DNA of 56,671 bases from Clostridium sp. ZS2-4 (GTDB lineage Bacteria; Bacillota; Clostridia; Clostridiales; Clostridiaceae): positions 536-57,206 of the forward strand of contig NZ_JAPPRQ010000010.1 in NCBI RefSeq assembly GCF_026719745.1, read 5' to 3'. Under the pieces are notes generated by a model. It made no database searches and had not been told where the DNA came from. It worked only from the letters and a program-made list of their open reading frames with translations. The translations under genes and the position numbers were made by a program. Positions 16,400 to 25,541 of the stretch are shown here, piece after piece (the first letter of the stretch is position 1; every line of letters begins with the position of its first letter).

Positions 16400-17074
16400 C
16401 TATTTATTGAGTATATTCATATCTTTTATTATTATCATTTTAGAATTGTATTCTATAAGTCCATCTTTTTTCATCTTGTTCAATTCTCTAGATAGGGAGG
16501 TCCTTTGTATACCAAGTCTTTCTGCTAACTCTTTTTTAGTTATATTCAATTTAATTTCATAAGTGTTTTGTTCATAAGATTCGTAGTTTAAAAAATCTAT
16601 TATACATTCTCTTATAGATTTTAAAGAGAGGGATTTTATTTTATTTGTTAAAATCAAGGTTTTGTCAGATATACATTTTAGAAATTCAATTAAAAAATTT
16701 TTGTTGCTTTGGCATAAATCTAGAATAAAATCTTTTTTTATGTGAAGAAGCACAGCATTATTTTTTGCAATAATAGTCAGTGGGTATGAATTATTGTTAG
16801 CAAATATAAGGTTCTCACCTATAATATCTCCCTTTGTAAATTCAGTTAAAGTTAAAACATTTCCATTTTCATTTATTTTTTGAACAACTAAATCTCCAGA
16901 GATAATAAAATCTAAAGTAATACACTTTTCATTTTGAAGGTGAATTATGGTGTTTTTTTCATATTCATAAATGTTATGATTATTTTCATTAAATAGCTTT
17001 AGAAGTTCTTCTTGAGAAAAATCTTTAAATAAACTAGTAATTTGTAAAAGATTAATATATTTTTTAATAGACAT
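16400..17074 (-). CDS. Crp/Fnr-family transcriptional regulator
   Basis: At 224 residues, this has an N-terminal cyclic-nucleotide-like sensor domain (ISGDLVVQKINENG and FTKGDIIGENLIF near residues 57-95) and a C-terminal winged helix with the recognition region KKELAERLGIQRTSLSRELN near residue 180. No N-terminal Cys cluster like that of Fnr is present, so it is not an iron-sulfur oxygen sensor of that type. It is divergent from the cupin/permease genes, with a 16-bp palindrome between, and probably controls them. AAAGGAGAC precedes its ATG. Confidence 0.88.
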   Translation of the reverse strand: MSIKKYINLLQITSLFKDFSQEELLKLFNENNHNIYEYEKNTIIHLQNEKCITLDFIISGDLVVQKINENGNVLTLTEFTKGDIIGENLIFANNNSYPLTIIAKNNAVLLHIKKDFILDLCQSNKNFLIEFLKCISDKTLILTNKIKSLSLKSIRECIIDFLNYESYEQNTYEIKLNITKKELAERLGIQRTSLSRELNKMKKDGLIEYNSKMIIIKDMNILNK

Positions 17075-17099
17075 AAAAAGTCTCCTTTTATTTCAAATT

Positions 17100-17115
17100 A
17101 GTTACCATGGTAACT
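17100..17115. promoter_or_regulatory. 16-bp palindromic operator for the Crp-like regulator
   Basis: AGTTACCATGGTAACT is a perfect palindrome in the divergent region. TATAAT at 17135-17140 would start transcription near 17147, which puts the palindrome centre near -40. This is the class II activator position, and it overlaps a poor -35 (AACTGA). That arrangement suggests activation of the cupin operon by the divergently encoded regulator. Confidence 0.65.
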
Positions 17116-17174
17116 GAAAAAGTATAGAAAAAATTATAATATAAAACTATAGAAATATAAAGGAGGACTTTAGG

Positions 17175-17501
17175 ATGTTAGAAAAAGTTTATGATTTTAA
17201 AAAGACAAGTGAAAAAACAATTGAAAGGATAATAGATGATAACAACGTTGCTCTTAATCATATGGTACTTACAAAGGGTACAGGACTTCCAGAACATTAT
17301 TCAAATTCAAATGTTTATATGATAATAATAAATGGAACTATGACAATTAAATTAGATGAACAAGAGCCGAAAAAGTATTCAGCAGGCAATATTCTAAACA
17401 TACCATATAATATTAAAATGAATGTAAATAATTTGGATGATGAAATTTTAGAGTTTTTCGTAGTTAAGTCTCCAAATCCAAGAAATTATAGTGGTGAATA
17501 G
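17175..17501 (+). CDS. Small cupin-domain protein
   Basis: A 108-residue single cupin beta-barrel. It has the first cupin motif region GTGLPEHYSNSNVYMIIING and a second half with YSAGNILNIPYNIKM. Metal ligands are incomplete compared with the full cupin pattern, so a sensing or binding role is as likely as catalysis. AAAGGAGGA precedes the ATG. It is the first gene after the Crp-type palindrome and sits two bases before the permease fragment. Confidence 0.8.
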   Translation: MLEKVYDFKKTSEKTIERIIDDNNVALNHMVLTKGTGLPEHYSNSNVYMIIINGTMTIKLDEQEPKKYSAGNILNIPYNIKMNVNNLDDEILEFFVVKSPNPRNYSGE

Positions 17502-17503
17502 CT

Positions 17504-18040
17504 GTGGATATATTTACATTAGCTCTGTGGATTATTATAATTATTGCATTTATAGTTTCTATTATCAAGGATAAAGAGAAGACTTTAAATTCAATGAAAA
17601 TGTCTAGAGGTATGATGAAAAATATGATAGGAGAAATCATAGGAATATTGTTTCTCATTGGTCTAATTTTAACATTTATACCACCAGAAATAATTAAAAA
17701 TATTTTAGGAAATTCTAATACATTAATATCAACTATAGTTTCAGCAGTGGTGGGGAGCGTTACACTAATACCTGCATTTGTTGCATTTCCGTTAGTAGGT
17801 TCTTTTGTTGATGCAGGTGCCAGTATAGTTCCAGCTGTTGCATTTTTAACTACTCTTACTATGGTTGGATTTGTAACTTTTCCTCTTGAAAAAGAGGAGT
17901 TTGGTTTTAAATTTGCTATCTTAAGAAATGGACTTAGATTTTTTCTTTTATGCTTGGTAGCTTTTCAGCTGGACCAATATATGCAGCATTTCCAGTGTGT
18001 AAAATGCTGTTTAAAAAGGGAGCAAGTATTGCAAATATAG
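17504..18040 (+). pseudogene. DUF318 (YraQ-like) permease, N-terminal gene, 3' end lost and frameshifted
   Basis: The first 150 or so residues match the first of the paired small DUF318 permeases: a leading transmembrane helix, then LILTFIPPEIIKNILG, TLIPAFVAFPLVGSFVDAG and MVGFVTFPLEKEEFG. After RNGLRFFLL the frame leaves the family sequence and translates the next gene out of frame until 18040. The start is a GTG two bases after the cupin stop, so translation is coupled. The normal last transmembrane helix is missing. An extra base in the T-run near 17938-17944 would restore a continuous frame into the next gene. Confidence 0.65.
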
Positions 18041-18420
18041 TTATAATATTAAGTACATGGGCAGTAATCAAAGTTCCTATGCTTGCAAACGAAGCAAAGT
18101 TTTTGGGTGTTAAATTCATGGGAATAAGATGGATTTTCACTACTATTTCTATATTTGTAATGGCATATATAGTAAGTAAACTCGTAAAAAAGGAAAGTAT
18201 ACCTTTTGCTTTAGAATATAGTAAAAAAAATATAACTACTGCTGAAGTAAAAAGGGAATACTGTATAGGGTGTAGACTCTGTGCTAAGCTTTCACCTAAG
18301 CATTTTAAAATAATTGATGGAAAGGCTGTATTTAATAATGAAAATATGGAACAAAAGGATTTTCAACATATTAAAAAGATAGCTTCAAAATGTCCAGCTA
18401 AGGCAATTTATTTTAAATAA
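17950..18420 (+). pseudogene. DUF318 permease C-terminal half fused to a 4Fe-4S ferredoxin-like domain
   Basis: The 156-residue frame begins abruptly at MLGSFSAGPIYAAFPV, which is normally near residue 90 of the second DUF318 permease. It continues through the family's STWAVIKVPMLANEAKFLG block. About 90 N-terminal residues are absent. From about residue 105 a ferredoxin-like tail follows, with CIGCRLC and a later KCPA, enough for one 4Fe-4S cluster. The ATG lacks a ribosome binding site and overlaps the upstream frame. I read this as a deletion that fused the two permease genes, then a one-base frameshift; a sequencing error in the T-run is the alternative for the second part. Confidence 0.6.
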
Positions 18421-18479
18421 TTAAATAATATTACAAAAAACAGAAATATAAAAGTAAGCGCATGATATAAAATAATAAA

Positions 18480-18513
18480 AATTCTTTGCTGTAAATCAGC
18501 GGAGAATTTTTTT
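18480..18513 (+). terminator. Terminator after the permease/ferredoxin locus
   Basis: AATTCTTTGCTG and CAGCGGAGAATT form a long stem with two G-T pairs around TAAAT, followed by seven T. Confidence 0.8.
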
Positions 18514-18526
18514 ATTTTAAAATTAG

Positions 18527-18691
18527 AGGCAAATTTATAAGCAAAATTTAAATCAAAAAAAGGTTACTATTAGTGGTGGAGTTGCTCAATTAGAAACAGG
18601 AGTAGAAACACCGGAAAAAATGGTTGAAAAAGCAGATGAGCTTTTGTATAAAGCAAAGGAGAATGGAAGAAATAGGATACAATGGTTTTAA
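18527..18691 (+). pseudogene. Relic: C-terminal end of a GGDEF (diguanylate cyclase) domain
   Basis: The open stretch translates to VTISGGVAQLE followed by ADELLYKAKENGRNRI and a stop. This is the standard C-terminal end of a GGDEF domain (VTxSxGVA ... ADxALYxAKxxGRNRV). The active-site GGDEF part and everything upstream are absent, there is no start or ribosome binding site, and a terminator hairpin overlaps its stop. It is the remains of a diguanylate cyclase gene on the plus strand. Confidence 0.75.
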
Positions 18692-18726
18692 ACCCACACA
18701 TTTTCAAAATGTGTGGGTTTTCTTTT
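18690..18726 (+). terminator. Strong terminator left behind the GGDEF relic
   Basis: AAACCCACACATTTT and AAAATGTGTGGGTTT pair almost without a loop and are followed by a T-rich tail. Confidence 0.85.
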
Positions 18727-18826
18727 AGTATATCATTTATTTATAGAAGAAAGGGCTTTTGGTATATAGTTTATGCTAAGCTTCTCATATTTGTTAACAT
18801 CAATAATATAATTAAAATTACTGGTT

Positions 18827-20626
18827 TTATTTAAAATATTTTTCTCGTATTTTTTCTAAATCAGCAGTTTTAAAATCATCTGTAACTTCAATAATACCTA
18901 AAACAGTATTTTGAGAAATAATAGCATATCCACCGCTCTTTTCAAAAATAGTTTGGATTTCAATAATATCTTTTTTACCATAGAAAGTAGTTAAAGTATC
19001 TTCTGAATCAATAGAGAGTATTTCATATTTAGCCTCTGGGTTATCAAAATCTTTCAGATCCAAAGTTAATTTTGTTGGCATATTTTTACCTGATACCATT
19101 ATTAATGGAGAAAATTCATAGCCTATTCCTTTTATAGTTAAAGTTTGAGTACCATTTTGAATATTAGCTTTATTAATTAACTTGTTAGTAGGTAATTTAT
19201 CTAAATCATCCCCATATATACTAGGTTTAGATGGTGTAGTATCTTCAATAGGAGAACTGCAGCAGCTTCCGTCAGTGGATGCAGGAGGTAGAGAGGTATC
19301 AGATTTTGATATATCAACAGAATCAATGTTATCTACCACTTTTATAACTCCTCTAATCATGCCCATCCAGCAGCTAAAATTAATGTCTTCACTTTGTTCA
19401 GACGTAAATTCGATTATATTTTCACCAGATTCCAATCTTTTCTCAATATTTAATGAAGGTATTACAATTTCATTATTACAAGAAGTTAGCTGTTTGCCAT
19501 CGATTATCCATTTAACAGGTATATTGCTCTGGATATAAAAAGCATTTGGTGTGTAACCTTTGTAATCAGCATTCATATTTATAACTTGAACTCCATTTTC
19601 AATAACAGCTTTAGTCACATTAGCTTGTGATGAAGCTGAATTTCTACTTAAAAATATATTATTATTTAGCGAAGGTAATCTAATTCCAGCTAAGGCAAGC
19701 CCTCTGTTTCCCATTATTAATCCTAGAACTACCACAAGAATTCCGCTGAATTTAAGCATTTTTTTTGTATATCCTTTACTTAACAGACCAGAAATGGCTC
19801 CAAAGGTTAACATAAGTGGTACAGTTCCAAGGGAGAATAAAAACATTGACACAGCTCCTTTTAAGGCACTACCTGTAGCAAGAGCATATAACTGCATAGT
19901 TTGTAGTGGACCGCAGGGCATGAATCCATTTAAAACACCTACTATAAATGGAGAACTTGGCTTTTTCTTAATAGAGCAAAAAGACCAAGGTAGCTTGATA
20001 TTAAATTTTCTGAACAAACTAAAACCTATCATATTAAGTCCCATAATAACCATAAATAGTCCTGCTAAGATTTGAATTCCAGCTTTAAAATTTAAAGATA
20101 GTGAAATTACAGAACCTAATGCTCCGACTATTCCACCAAGGATGGTATAAGAAAATACTCTTCCAGCATTATATAAAATAGCGGGTTTTATTGCACTTAA
20201 TTTGTTACTACTTTCTTCTGACATGCTTTGAGAAAGCATTATTCCTCCACACATACCTACGCAGTGTAAGGATGTAAGTATACCTACTATAAAAAGTACA
20301 AAATAAGTGGCATTACTTAGTTTTTCATTCATATCAAATCCTTCAGTGGAATTGCCTAGAAGGATAATAGCAATTGCTATTATAAATATTCCTATTAACT
20401 TATCATTATTGGAGTCTTTAATACTGTAACCAGCATTTTTTATAGCATTTTCAATTAGCTTTGTATTGCAAAGTTCAGTATCGAATTCTACAATTACGTA
20501 TTGCTCACTGTAGCTTGCTATAGCATTTGAAATACCATCTAGCTTTTGGATTGATTTTTCAACCAATTTTTCGCAAGATGTACAGGTCATATTGTATACT
20601 TTAATCTTTTCTTTTTTAATATTCAT
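18827..20626 (-). CDS. Heavy-metal (copper) protein: HMA domain + TauE/SafE membrane domain + cupredoxin-like domains
   Basis: This 599-residue fusion starts with an HMA metal-binding domain (MTCTSC, Cys15 and Cys18). A six- to seven-helix sulfite-exporter TauE/SafE-type domain follows (LHCVGMCGG and GFMPCGPLQTMQLYA). Two soluble cupredoxin-like regions come last: one has SCNNEIVIPSLN and FSCWMGMIRGVIKVV, and the other starts near residue 470 after a Ser/Pro/Cys-rich linker (DGSCCSS). The Cys, Met and CxxC content points to copper or silver handling. The ATG at 20626 is nine bases after GAGGTG; the longer GTG start at 20638 lies inside that site. It is transcribed alone. Electron transfer or metal export are both possible. 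Confidence 0.85.
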   Translation of the reverse strand: MNIKKEKIKVYNMTCTSCEKLVEKSIQKLDGISNAIASYSEQYVIVEFDTELCNTKLIENAIKNAGYSIKDSNNDKLIGIFIIAIAIILLGNSTEGFDMNEKLSNATYFVLFIVGILTSLHCVGMCGGIMLSQSMSEESSNKLSAIKPAILYNAGRVFSYTILGGIVGALGSVISLSLNFKAGIQILAGLFMVIMGLNMIGFSLFRKFNIKLPWSFCSIKKKPSSPFIVGVLNGFMPCGPLQTMQLYALATGSALKGAVSMFLFSLGTVPLMLTFGAISGLLSKGYTKKMLKFSGILVVVLGLIMGNRGLALAGIRLPSLNNNIFLSRNSASSQANVTKAVIENGVQVINMNADYKGYTPNAFYIQSNIPVKWIIDGKQLTSCNNEIVIPSLNIEKRLESGENIIEFTSEQSEDINFSCWMGMIRGVIKVVDNIDSVDISKSDTSLPPASTDGSCCSSPIEDTTPSKPSIYGDDLDKLPTNKLINKANIQNGTQTLTIKGIGYEFSPLIMVSGKNMPTKLTLDLKDFDNPEAKYEILSIDSEDTLTTFYGKKDIIEIQTIFEKSGGYAIISQNTVLGIIEVTDDFKTADLEKIREKYFK

Positions 20627-20833
20627 AAAATGTTTCACCTCAAATATTTATTTTGATTTTTTTAATAAGGTATAAAAACTTAAGTGAAGTTACAAAGTGT
20701 AGATTTTTACAAGGTGCAGTAGTTTGTAACAAGATAATTTTTATGTAATTATAATAAAAAGATGTGTAGATTTTATGTAACAAAATTTATATAGGTTATT
20801 TTAGAATTGTTAGGAAAATTAAATTTTAAAAGA

Positions 20834-20876
20834 TAAAGGTGCTTTATCTACAAAATATGTAGACAAAGCACCTTTA
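20834..20876 (-). terminator. Terminator after the glycyl-radical enzyme operon
   Basis: A 19-base arm (20834-20852) pairs with 20858-20876 with one mismatch, giving TAAAGGTGCTTT paired with AAAGCACCTTTA. It is immediately beyond the YjjW stop and is followed on the minus strand by TCTTTT. Confidence 0.85.
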
Positions 20877-20879
20877 ATA

Positions 20880-21716
20880 TTAAATTAAAACTATATTTTT
20901 ACATCCATTCTTCACAGCAAGTTCTTTAAGATCCTGCATCATATTATCAGAAGGTGAATAGCTATCCAGTATACCAGGACGGACTCCGATAGACCTATAT
21001 TTTATTAGTTTATATCTTATATTTGGATTTAATGATGCAATAAGCCTGCTTGTCATATCTACATTGTAATAGTTATTTAGAGTTTCAGGAACAATAACAG
21101 TGCGCACTTCATAGAGCTTGTTAATTTCTGCAAGATATTTTATGTTTTCTATTACAACCTTGTTGTCCATGCCTGTCAGCATTTTATGTTCTTCAGGATT
21201 ATAGGATTTTAAATCTACCATAGCCATATCCATAACTTCTACCAGTTCCTTTTGGTTTTGGAAAGTGGTAGAGCCATTGGTGTCTACAAAACAGGTTAAT
21301 CCAATTTTTTTTACTTCTGTGAATAAAGAAGTTAGAAATTCACACTGAAGAGTACATTCTCCACCAGAAACTGTTATTCCAGATATAAAGGCATTTGTTT
21401 TATTTATTTCTTTCAAAACCTCATCTACACTCATAGATATAACCTTTGGTGAACTAGTATTTGGACATACATCTAAACATTTATCACATTTTTCACAAAG
21501 AGTTTTATTCCAAATTATCTTATTATTTTTAACAACAAGAGCACCAGAAGGACATTCTTTTGCACACTTTCCACAGTGAATGCAGTGATTTAGTGTTTCA
21601 GGATTGTGGCAGTACAGACAGTTAAAGTTACAGCCTTGAAGAAAAATTGCTGTTCTATTGCCAGGACCATCTACAGAGCTAAAAGGAAGAATTCTATTTA
21701 TCAATGCTTTAGTCAT
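20880..21716 (-). CDS. yjjW: YjjW-family glycyl-radical enzyme activase (radical SAM)
   Basis: This 278-residue radical SAM protein has the cluster motif CNFNCLYCHNP and an inserted ferredoxin-like region with two 4Fe-4S motifs (CIHCGKCAKECP and CEKCDKCLDVCP), as in activating enzymes of glycyl-radical proteins. GGECTLQ is the next SAM-binding motif. It abstracts the glycyl hydrogen of its partner. It overlaps the upstream enzyme gene by eight bases, so the two are coupled. The pairing with a YjjI-type enzyme assigns it to the YjjW group rather than to pyruvate formate-lyase activase or NrdG. Confidence 0.88.
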   Translation of the reverse strand: MTKALINRILPFSSVDGPGNRTAIFLQGCNFNCLYCHNPETLNHCIHCGKCAKECPSGALVVKNNKIIWNKTLCEKCDKCLDVCPNTSSPKVISMSVDEVLKEINKTNAFISGITVSGGECTLQCEFLTSLFTEVKKIGLTCFVDTNGSTTFQNQKELVEVMDMAMVDLKSYNPEEHKMLTGMDNKVVIENIKYLAEINKLYEVRTVIVPETLNNYYNVDMTSRLIASLNPNIRYKLIKYRSIGVRPGILDSYSPSDNMMQDLKELAVKNGCKNIVLI

Positions 21717-23202
21717 TTTTTCTTACCTTTCTATTTAATACTCTGTGATTTTTAACAGCTCCAAGACCTAGAGCAACAGTATCACGAAGAACTTGTTCAC
21801 CTCTATCTAATTTTTCAATTTCTGATTTTTTTACAAGATAACCTGTAATTCTTATAACATCACAATCAGTACAATATAGTGATAAATATCTCATGTTTTG
21901 ACTAAAAGCACCTTTAATTATATCTAAAATAAACTCAGGATTTTTCTTAGTAGTTTCATCAAAAGCAAAAATATCACCTATTCCTGATGGAAAAAATTTA
22001 TGAAATTTGGCTGATTGTATTAGATGCTCATGAAGTTCTGGTTCTTCTCCAATAGGTATTCTACATCCTGGACTTATATTCTCATCACTATCAATTCCTA
22101 CTTGAGCATGGAGTAAGAAGTTTTCACCAGTTATTTTGCAGTAAGGGTTTTTATGTTTTTTAACTTCTTCATCTAGTTTTTCAATAATCTTATATCCTAA
22201 TTCATTTGCTTTTTCACTGTGGCCAAAGCTATCTCTTTGTTTTACTGCACCTAATAAGTGATTTACACATTCAGCAAGTCCAAACATACCGAACATAGCT
22301 GTAAAATTATCTCTGGATATTAATCCTTCTCTAACTAAAAAGCTGCTTTCAAAGAAATTGCTTTCTTCAATCAGGAATCTTATTCTTTCATCCATATATT
22401 CACTCATTCTTTTCACTGCATCAGGAAGAAGGGTATTTAAAAAGTTTTCTTCATCTACAGCTTTTTTAGCAAGTCCAGCTAAGTTTAATCTTACTAAAGT
22501 GTAGCTTCCGCCACCTATGGGAAGTCCATTATAGCAGCTAGCAATGCAATAGTTTCTGTTAAATTCTTTTGAAAACATATCATCATTTGCAAAGCTTGGT
22601 TTTGCTGTAACTAAAGCAGTTTTTACTGCTTCAATTGCAAAATCATCTGGAGTATCATTATTGTATTTCATACTGATATTTGGTATAGAAGTTTCCAGTT
22701 CTCTTTGAACTTTTAAAATTATTCTTCCAGTCTTTGTAGCTATTGGACCAATGTTAGCATGACAGAAGGAATCTGTTATAGTTCTATCAATATGAGTTAA
22801 GAATACTTTAATTGCTTCATAGGCTTCTTTTTCATCTTTTACAAAGGGGTCTAGCAAAGTATCTATATTTCCAATATATACTGGAAAAGAGGTTATTGAA
22901 GGTACATGTTTATAAAGAATCAACAGGTTGTTTACTGCCTCCCAGATGTTAGTTGGAGGTTGCAACCCTAAGAAACCGCTCCCATTTTTCATAAACTTTT
23001 CATAGTCTGGAGCTACATATCTTGGTCTATATGGGGCATGCCCTTCATTAAGATCACAGATAATGCCATCATTTCTATATTCTTGGGCTTCTTTGCTTAT
23101 GTCAAGTACATTCAATCTGTCCTCTGCTGCTCTTGCCAGGCTTAACACCTTTTGTTCATAGGTTAAAGTTTTGTCTTTAATAATGTTTAAGATATTGTTC
23201 AT
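21709..23202 (-). CDS. yjjI: YjjI-family glycyl-radical enzyme
   Basis: A 497-residue glycyl-radical enzyme. The C-terminal radical site is RITGYLVKK, with the radical Gly at about residue 454. The protein is much shorter than pyruvate formate-lyase (about 750) and matches YjjI of enteric bacteria (about 516). Cys residues in NRNYCIASCYNG and SLYCTDCDV are candidates for the thiyl radical site; I cannot tell which. The ATG at 23202 is eight bases from GGAG. The substrate of YjjI is not established to my knowledge. A palindromic operator lies upstream, and its activase is overlapping. Confidence 0.87.
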   Translation of the reverse strand: MNNILNIIKDKTLTYEQKVLSLARAAEDRLNVLDISKEAQEYRNDGIICDLNEGHAPYRPRYVAPDYEKFMKNGSGFLGLQPPTNIWEAVNNLLILYKHVPSITSFPVYIGNIDTLLDPFVKDEKEAYEAIKVFLTHIDRTITDSFCHANIGPIATKTGRIILKVQRELETSIPNISMKYNNDTPDDFAIEAVKTALVTAKPSFANDDMFSKEFNRNYCIASCYNGLPIGGGSYTLVRLNLAGLAKKAVDEENFLNTLLPDAVKRMSEYMDERIRFLIEESNFFESSFLVREGLISRDNFTAMFGMFGLAECVNHLLGAVKQRDSFGHSEKANELGYKIIEKLDEEVKKHKNPYCKITGENFLLHAQVGIDSDENISPGCRIPIGEEPELHEHLIQSAKFHKFFPSGIGDIFAFDETTKKNPEFILDIIKGAFSQNMRYLSLYCTDCDVIRITGYLVKKSEIEKLDRGEQVLRDTVALGLGAVKNHRVLNRKVRKND

Positions 23203-23250
23203 ACAATTCACTCCATCAAAATTATTTTAACCACAATTTTAAATGGTTGT

Positions 23251-23280
23251 TTAACATGTAAAGCGTTTACATGCTGTTAA
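23251..23280. promoter_or_regulatory. Nested palindromic operator upstream of yjjI, cre-like core
   Basis: TGTAAAGCGTTTACA (23257-23271) is a perfect odd-length dyad, and the flanking TTAACA and TGTTAA add an outer repeat. The minus-strand core TGTAAACGCTTTAC fits the CcpA cre consensus at 12 of 14 positions. It lies about 50 bases upstream of the yjjI start and about 160 bases upstream of the divergent chemoreceptor. CcpA or a redox regulator could bind; neither is proven. Confidence 0.55.
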
Positions 23281-23436
23281 TTATATTTTATAACTAATAA
23301 GCAATCTTAGCAATGTTATTCATTAAACAATATTTACCAATATGCCATAAGGTAAACAAAGGAGCAGAATTAAAAGGTCGTGCATAATTTGTTAGTGAAT
23401 AAAACATTTTAAATTTGAATATTGAGGTGAAATTTT

Positions 23437-25488
23437 GTGAAAAGTATAAAGAGCAAATTAATATTTTGGTTTTCAACAACGATAAGTATAATTTTAATAT
23501 TAACATGCTTTTTAAATTATGATACAGCCAAGAAAAAAATTATTAATGAATTTGAACAAAAAGAACTTATGAACACTCAGAAGATATCCTATGATATAGG
23601 CAGAGTTATAAAAGGGGTTGAAGCTCAAGGTGAAACTGTTGCAGCTATGAGCAGAAGGTTGGAATATAAAAAAGAAAATTATAAAGATGTAAAAATGTAT
23701 TTAAAAAATTCTTTATCAGATGTTTTAAAACAGGATGACAATTTAGAAACGGTATATACTTTTTTAAAACCTGATATGCAGATAGATAAGGAACTGCCAT
23801 ATGTATGTATTATTAGAGATGAAAATAAAAATCCACTATCTTTTGAAACAGATACTATAGATGATTTTAAATATTGGGAACAGGAGTGGTATAAGGTAGG
23901 AATTAATTCTAATAAATTTATGTGGACAGAGCCATATTTGGAAGAGGCCACAGGTAGAAAACTTGTTTCAGGGATAAAAATGCTTGAGGATAATAAAGGT
24001 GATATTACAGGAGTTTCAGGAATAGATGTCAATCTAAATAGAATTCAAGAAATAATGAAAAATATAGATTTGAAAAATGAAGGATTCCCATTATTAATTT
24101 CTAAGAAAGGCACATATATATATCATCCTGATTCAGAGTATATATTGAAAAAAAATATTGGTGATGATCAAGATGAAATGCATATGTCATACGATAAATT
24201 AAAAAATAAAGATTCAGGATTTGAAATTATAGATTATGATGATAAAGAATATTATGCATTTTGTGATAGTATTAATTCCACGGGGTGGTATTTAGTAATT
24301 TTATATAGAAAAGCGGCTATAATTAATCAATTAAACAGTTTTCTAATTACAGATCTTTTAATACTATTTATAGGAATAGCTTTTACAATTCTTATTTCAG
24401 TAATTTTAAGCAGAAGATTATTAAGAACTATTGATATAGGTATAGATTGTTCAAAAGCATTAGAAAATGGAGATTTAACCCAAAATACAGATATAAAAGA
24501 AGAAAATGAAATGGGTATATTGATAAAAGCTATAAATGAATCATCAAAGTCTATAAGAACTATTATTTATGCTGTTAAGAATGATATAAGGGGATTGAAA
24601 CAAATTTCTGATGATTTACAAACTACTAATAATGAAATAGTTTCTACATCAGATGATATAGATAGGCAGGTAAAAAAAGTAAAGTCAGATATAACAAAAC
24701 AAAATCAAAATATAAACAGTATTTATGAAAGCTTTGATGACGTAAATACTTCTATGGATAAAATCCATATTGCATCAAAGGAAAATGTGAATAAAACAAT
24801 CTATAGTGTAGAAACAATGAGAAAAACTAAGGGTTTAATGGAAACTTCGGTAGAAGAGTTAGATAGAATTATTAACTTAGTTAATTTTGCTGTAAATTCC
24901 ATGAATAATTTAGAAGTTAGAACAAAACAGATAGAGGGAACTCTTAATATGATCAAGAATATTTCAAATCAGACTAATCTTTTAGCATTAAATGCTAGTA
25001 TAGAAGCTGCAAGAGCAGGAGAAGCTGGAAAAGGATTTTCAGTAGTTGCAGAGGAAGTTAGAAAATTAGCATCCGAAACCAATAATACTCTTAACAAAAT
25101 AGAGAGTTTGGTAAATGAGATAATAAAAGAATCCAAACAAACTGTAAAATCTATGAATTTAGATGTGGAAAATACAATAACTAAACTAAATTCCATAAAA
25201 GATACCCAATCTAATTTAAATAGTATTATAGGCAATTTTGATAGTTTTCAAAAATATTCTGAAGAACTAAGCAGTATGATACAAGATCAAAAGAATTTTA
25301 ATGAATCAGTAAGAAATCTTCTTGAGACAATAATACAGTCTTCTGATGAGATAAAACAGTCTATTGAGAATATATTACAAGCTTCTATTAAACAGGAGAA
25401 TACTGTTAACAGCTTAACCAAAGGTTCAAATACGTTGAATTCTATTTCAAAATCTTTAGAAAAGTTAATATCTAAATTCAAGGTGTAG
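23437..25488 (+). CDS. Methyl-accepting chemotaxis protein with dCACHE sensor
   Basis: A 683-residue chemoreceptor. One transmembrane helix (about 7-26) precedes an extracellular sensor of about 270 residues with dCACHE features ([40 protein letters not shown], and later [10 protein letters not shown]). A second helix (about 305-327), a HAMP segment and a long coiled coil follow. The signalling hairpin is at residues 508-545: [20 protein letters not shown] followed by [15 protein letters not shown]. The start is a GTG seven bases after TTGAGGTG. No CheW-binding pentapeptide tail for CheR is visible. The ligand is unknown; dCACHE domains often bind amino acids or organic acids. Confidence 0.93.
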   Translation: MKSIKSKLIFWFSTTISIILILTCFLNYDTAKKKIINEFEQKELMNTQKISYDIGRVIKGVEAQGETVAAMSRRLEYKKENYKDVKMYLKNSLSDVLKQDDNLETVYTFLKPDMQIDKELPYVCIIRDENKNPLSFETDTIDDFKYWEQEWYKVGINSNKFMWTEPYLEEATGRKLVSGIKMLEDNKGDITGVSGIDVNLNRIQEIMKNIDLKNEGFPLLISKKGTYIYHPDSEYILKKNIGDDQDEMHMSYDKLKNKDSGFEIIDYDDKEYYAFCDSINSTGWYLVILYRKAAIINQLNSFLITDLLILFIGIAFTILISVILSRRLLRTIDIGIDCSKALENGDLTQNTDIKEENEMGILIKAINESSKSIRTIIYAVKNDIRGLKQISDDLQTTNNEIVSTSDDIDRQVKKVKSDITKQNQNINSIYESFDDVNTSMDKIHIASKENVNKTIYSVETMRKTKGLMETSVEELDRIINLVNFAVNSMNNLEVRTKQIEGTLNMIKNISNQTNLLALNASIEAARAGEAGKGFSVVAEEVRKLASETNNTLNKIESLVNEIIKESKQTVKSMNLDVENTITKLNSIKDTQSNLNSIIGNFDSFQKYSEELSSMIQDQKNFNESVRNLLETIIQSSDEIKQSIENILQASIKQENTVNSLTKGSNTLNSISKSLEKLISKFKV

Positions 25489-25497
25489 GCAAAAAAA

Positions 25498-25526
25498 AGG
25501 TAAGTTGACAACTTACCTGTATTTTT
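25498..25526 (+). terminator. Terminator after the chemoreceptor
   Basis: AGGTAAGTT (25498-25506) and AACTTACCT (25510-25518) form a perfect 9-bp stem with a GAC loop, followed by GTATTTTTT. Confidence 0.88.
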
Positions 25527-25541
25527 TATTATTGGGAAAAT

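Noticed and set aside
18827-20626. Copper P-type ATPase
   Set aside because: Apart from the HMA domain there is no DKTGT phosphorylation motif or ATP-binding domain; the membrane part is of the TauE/SafE type.
20880-23202. Anaerobic ribonucleotide reductase (NrdD/NrdG) or pyruvate formate-lyase
   Set aside because: The enzyme is only 497 residues, lacks an ATP-cone and the PFL double-Cys motif, and the activase carries the ferredoxin insert of other activases; the YjjI/YjjW pair fits better.
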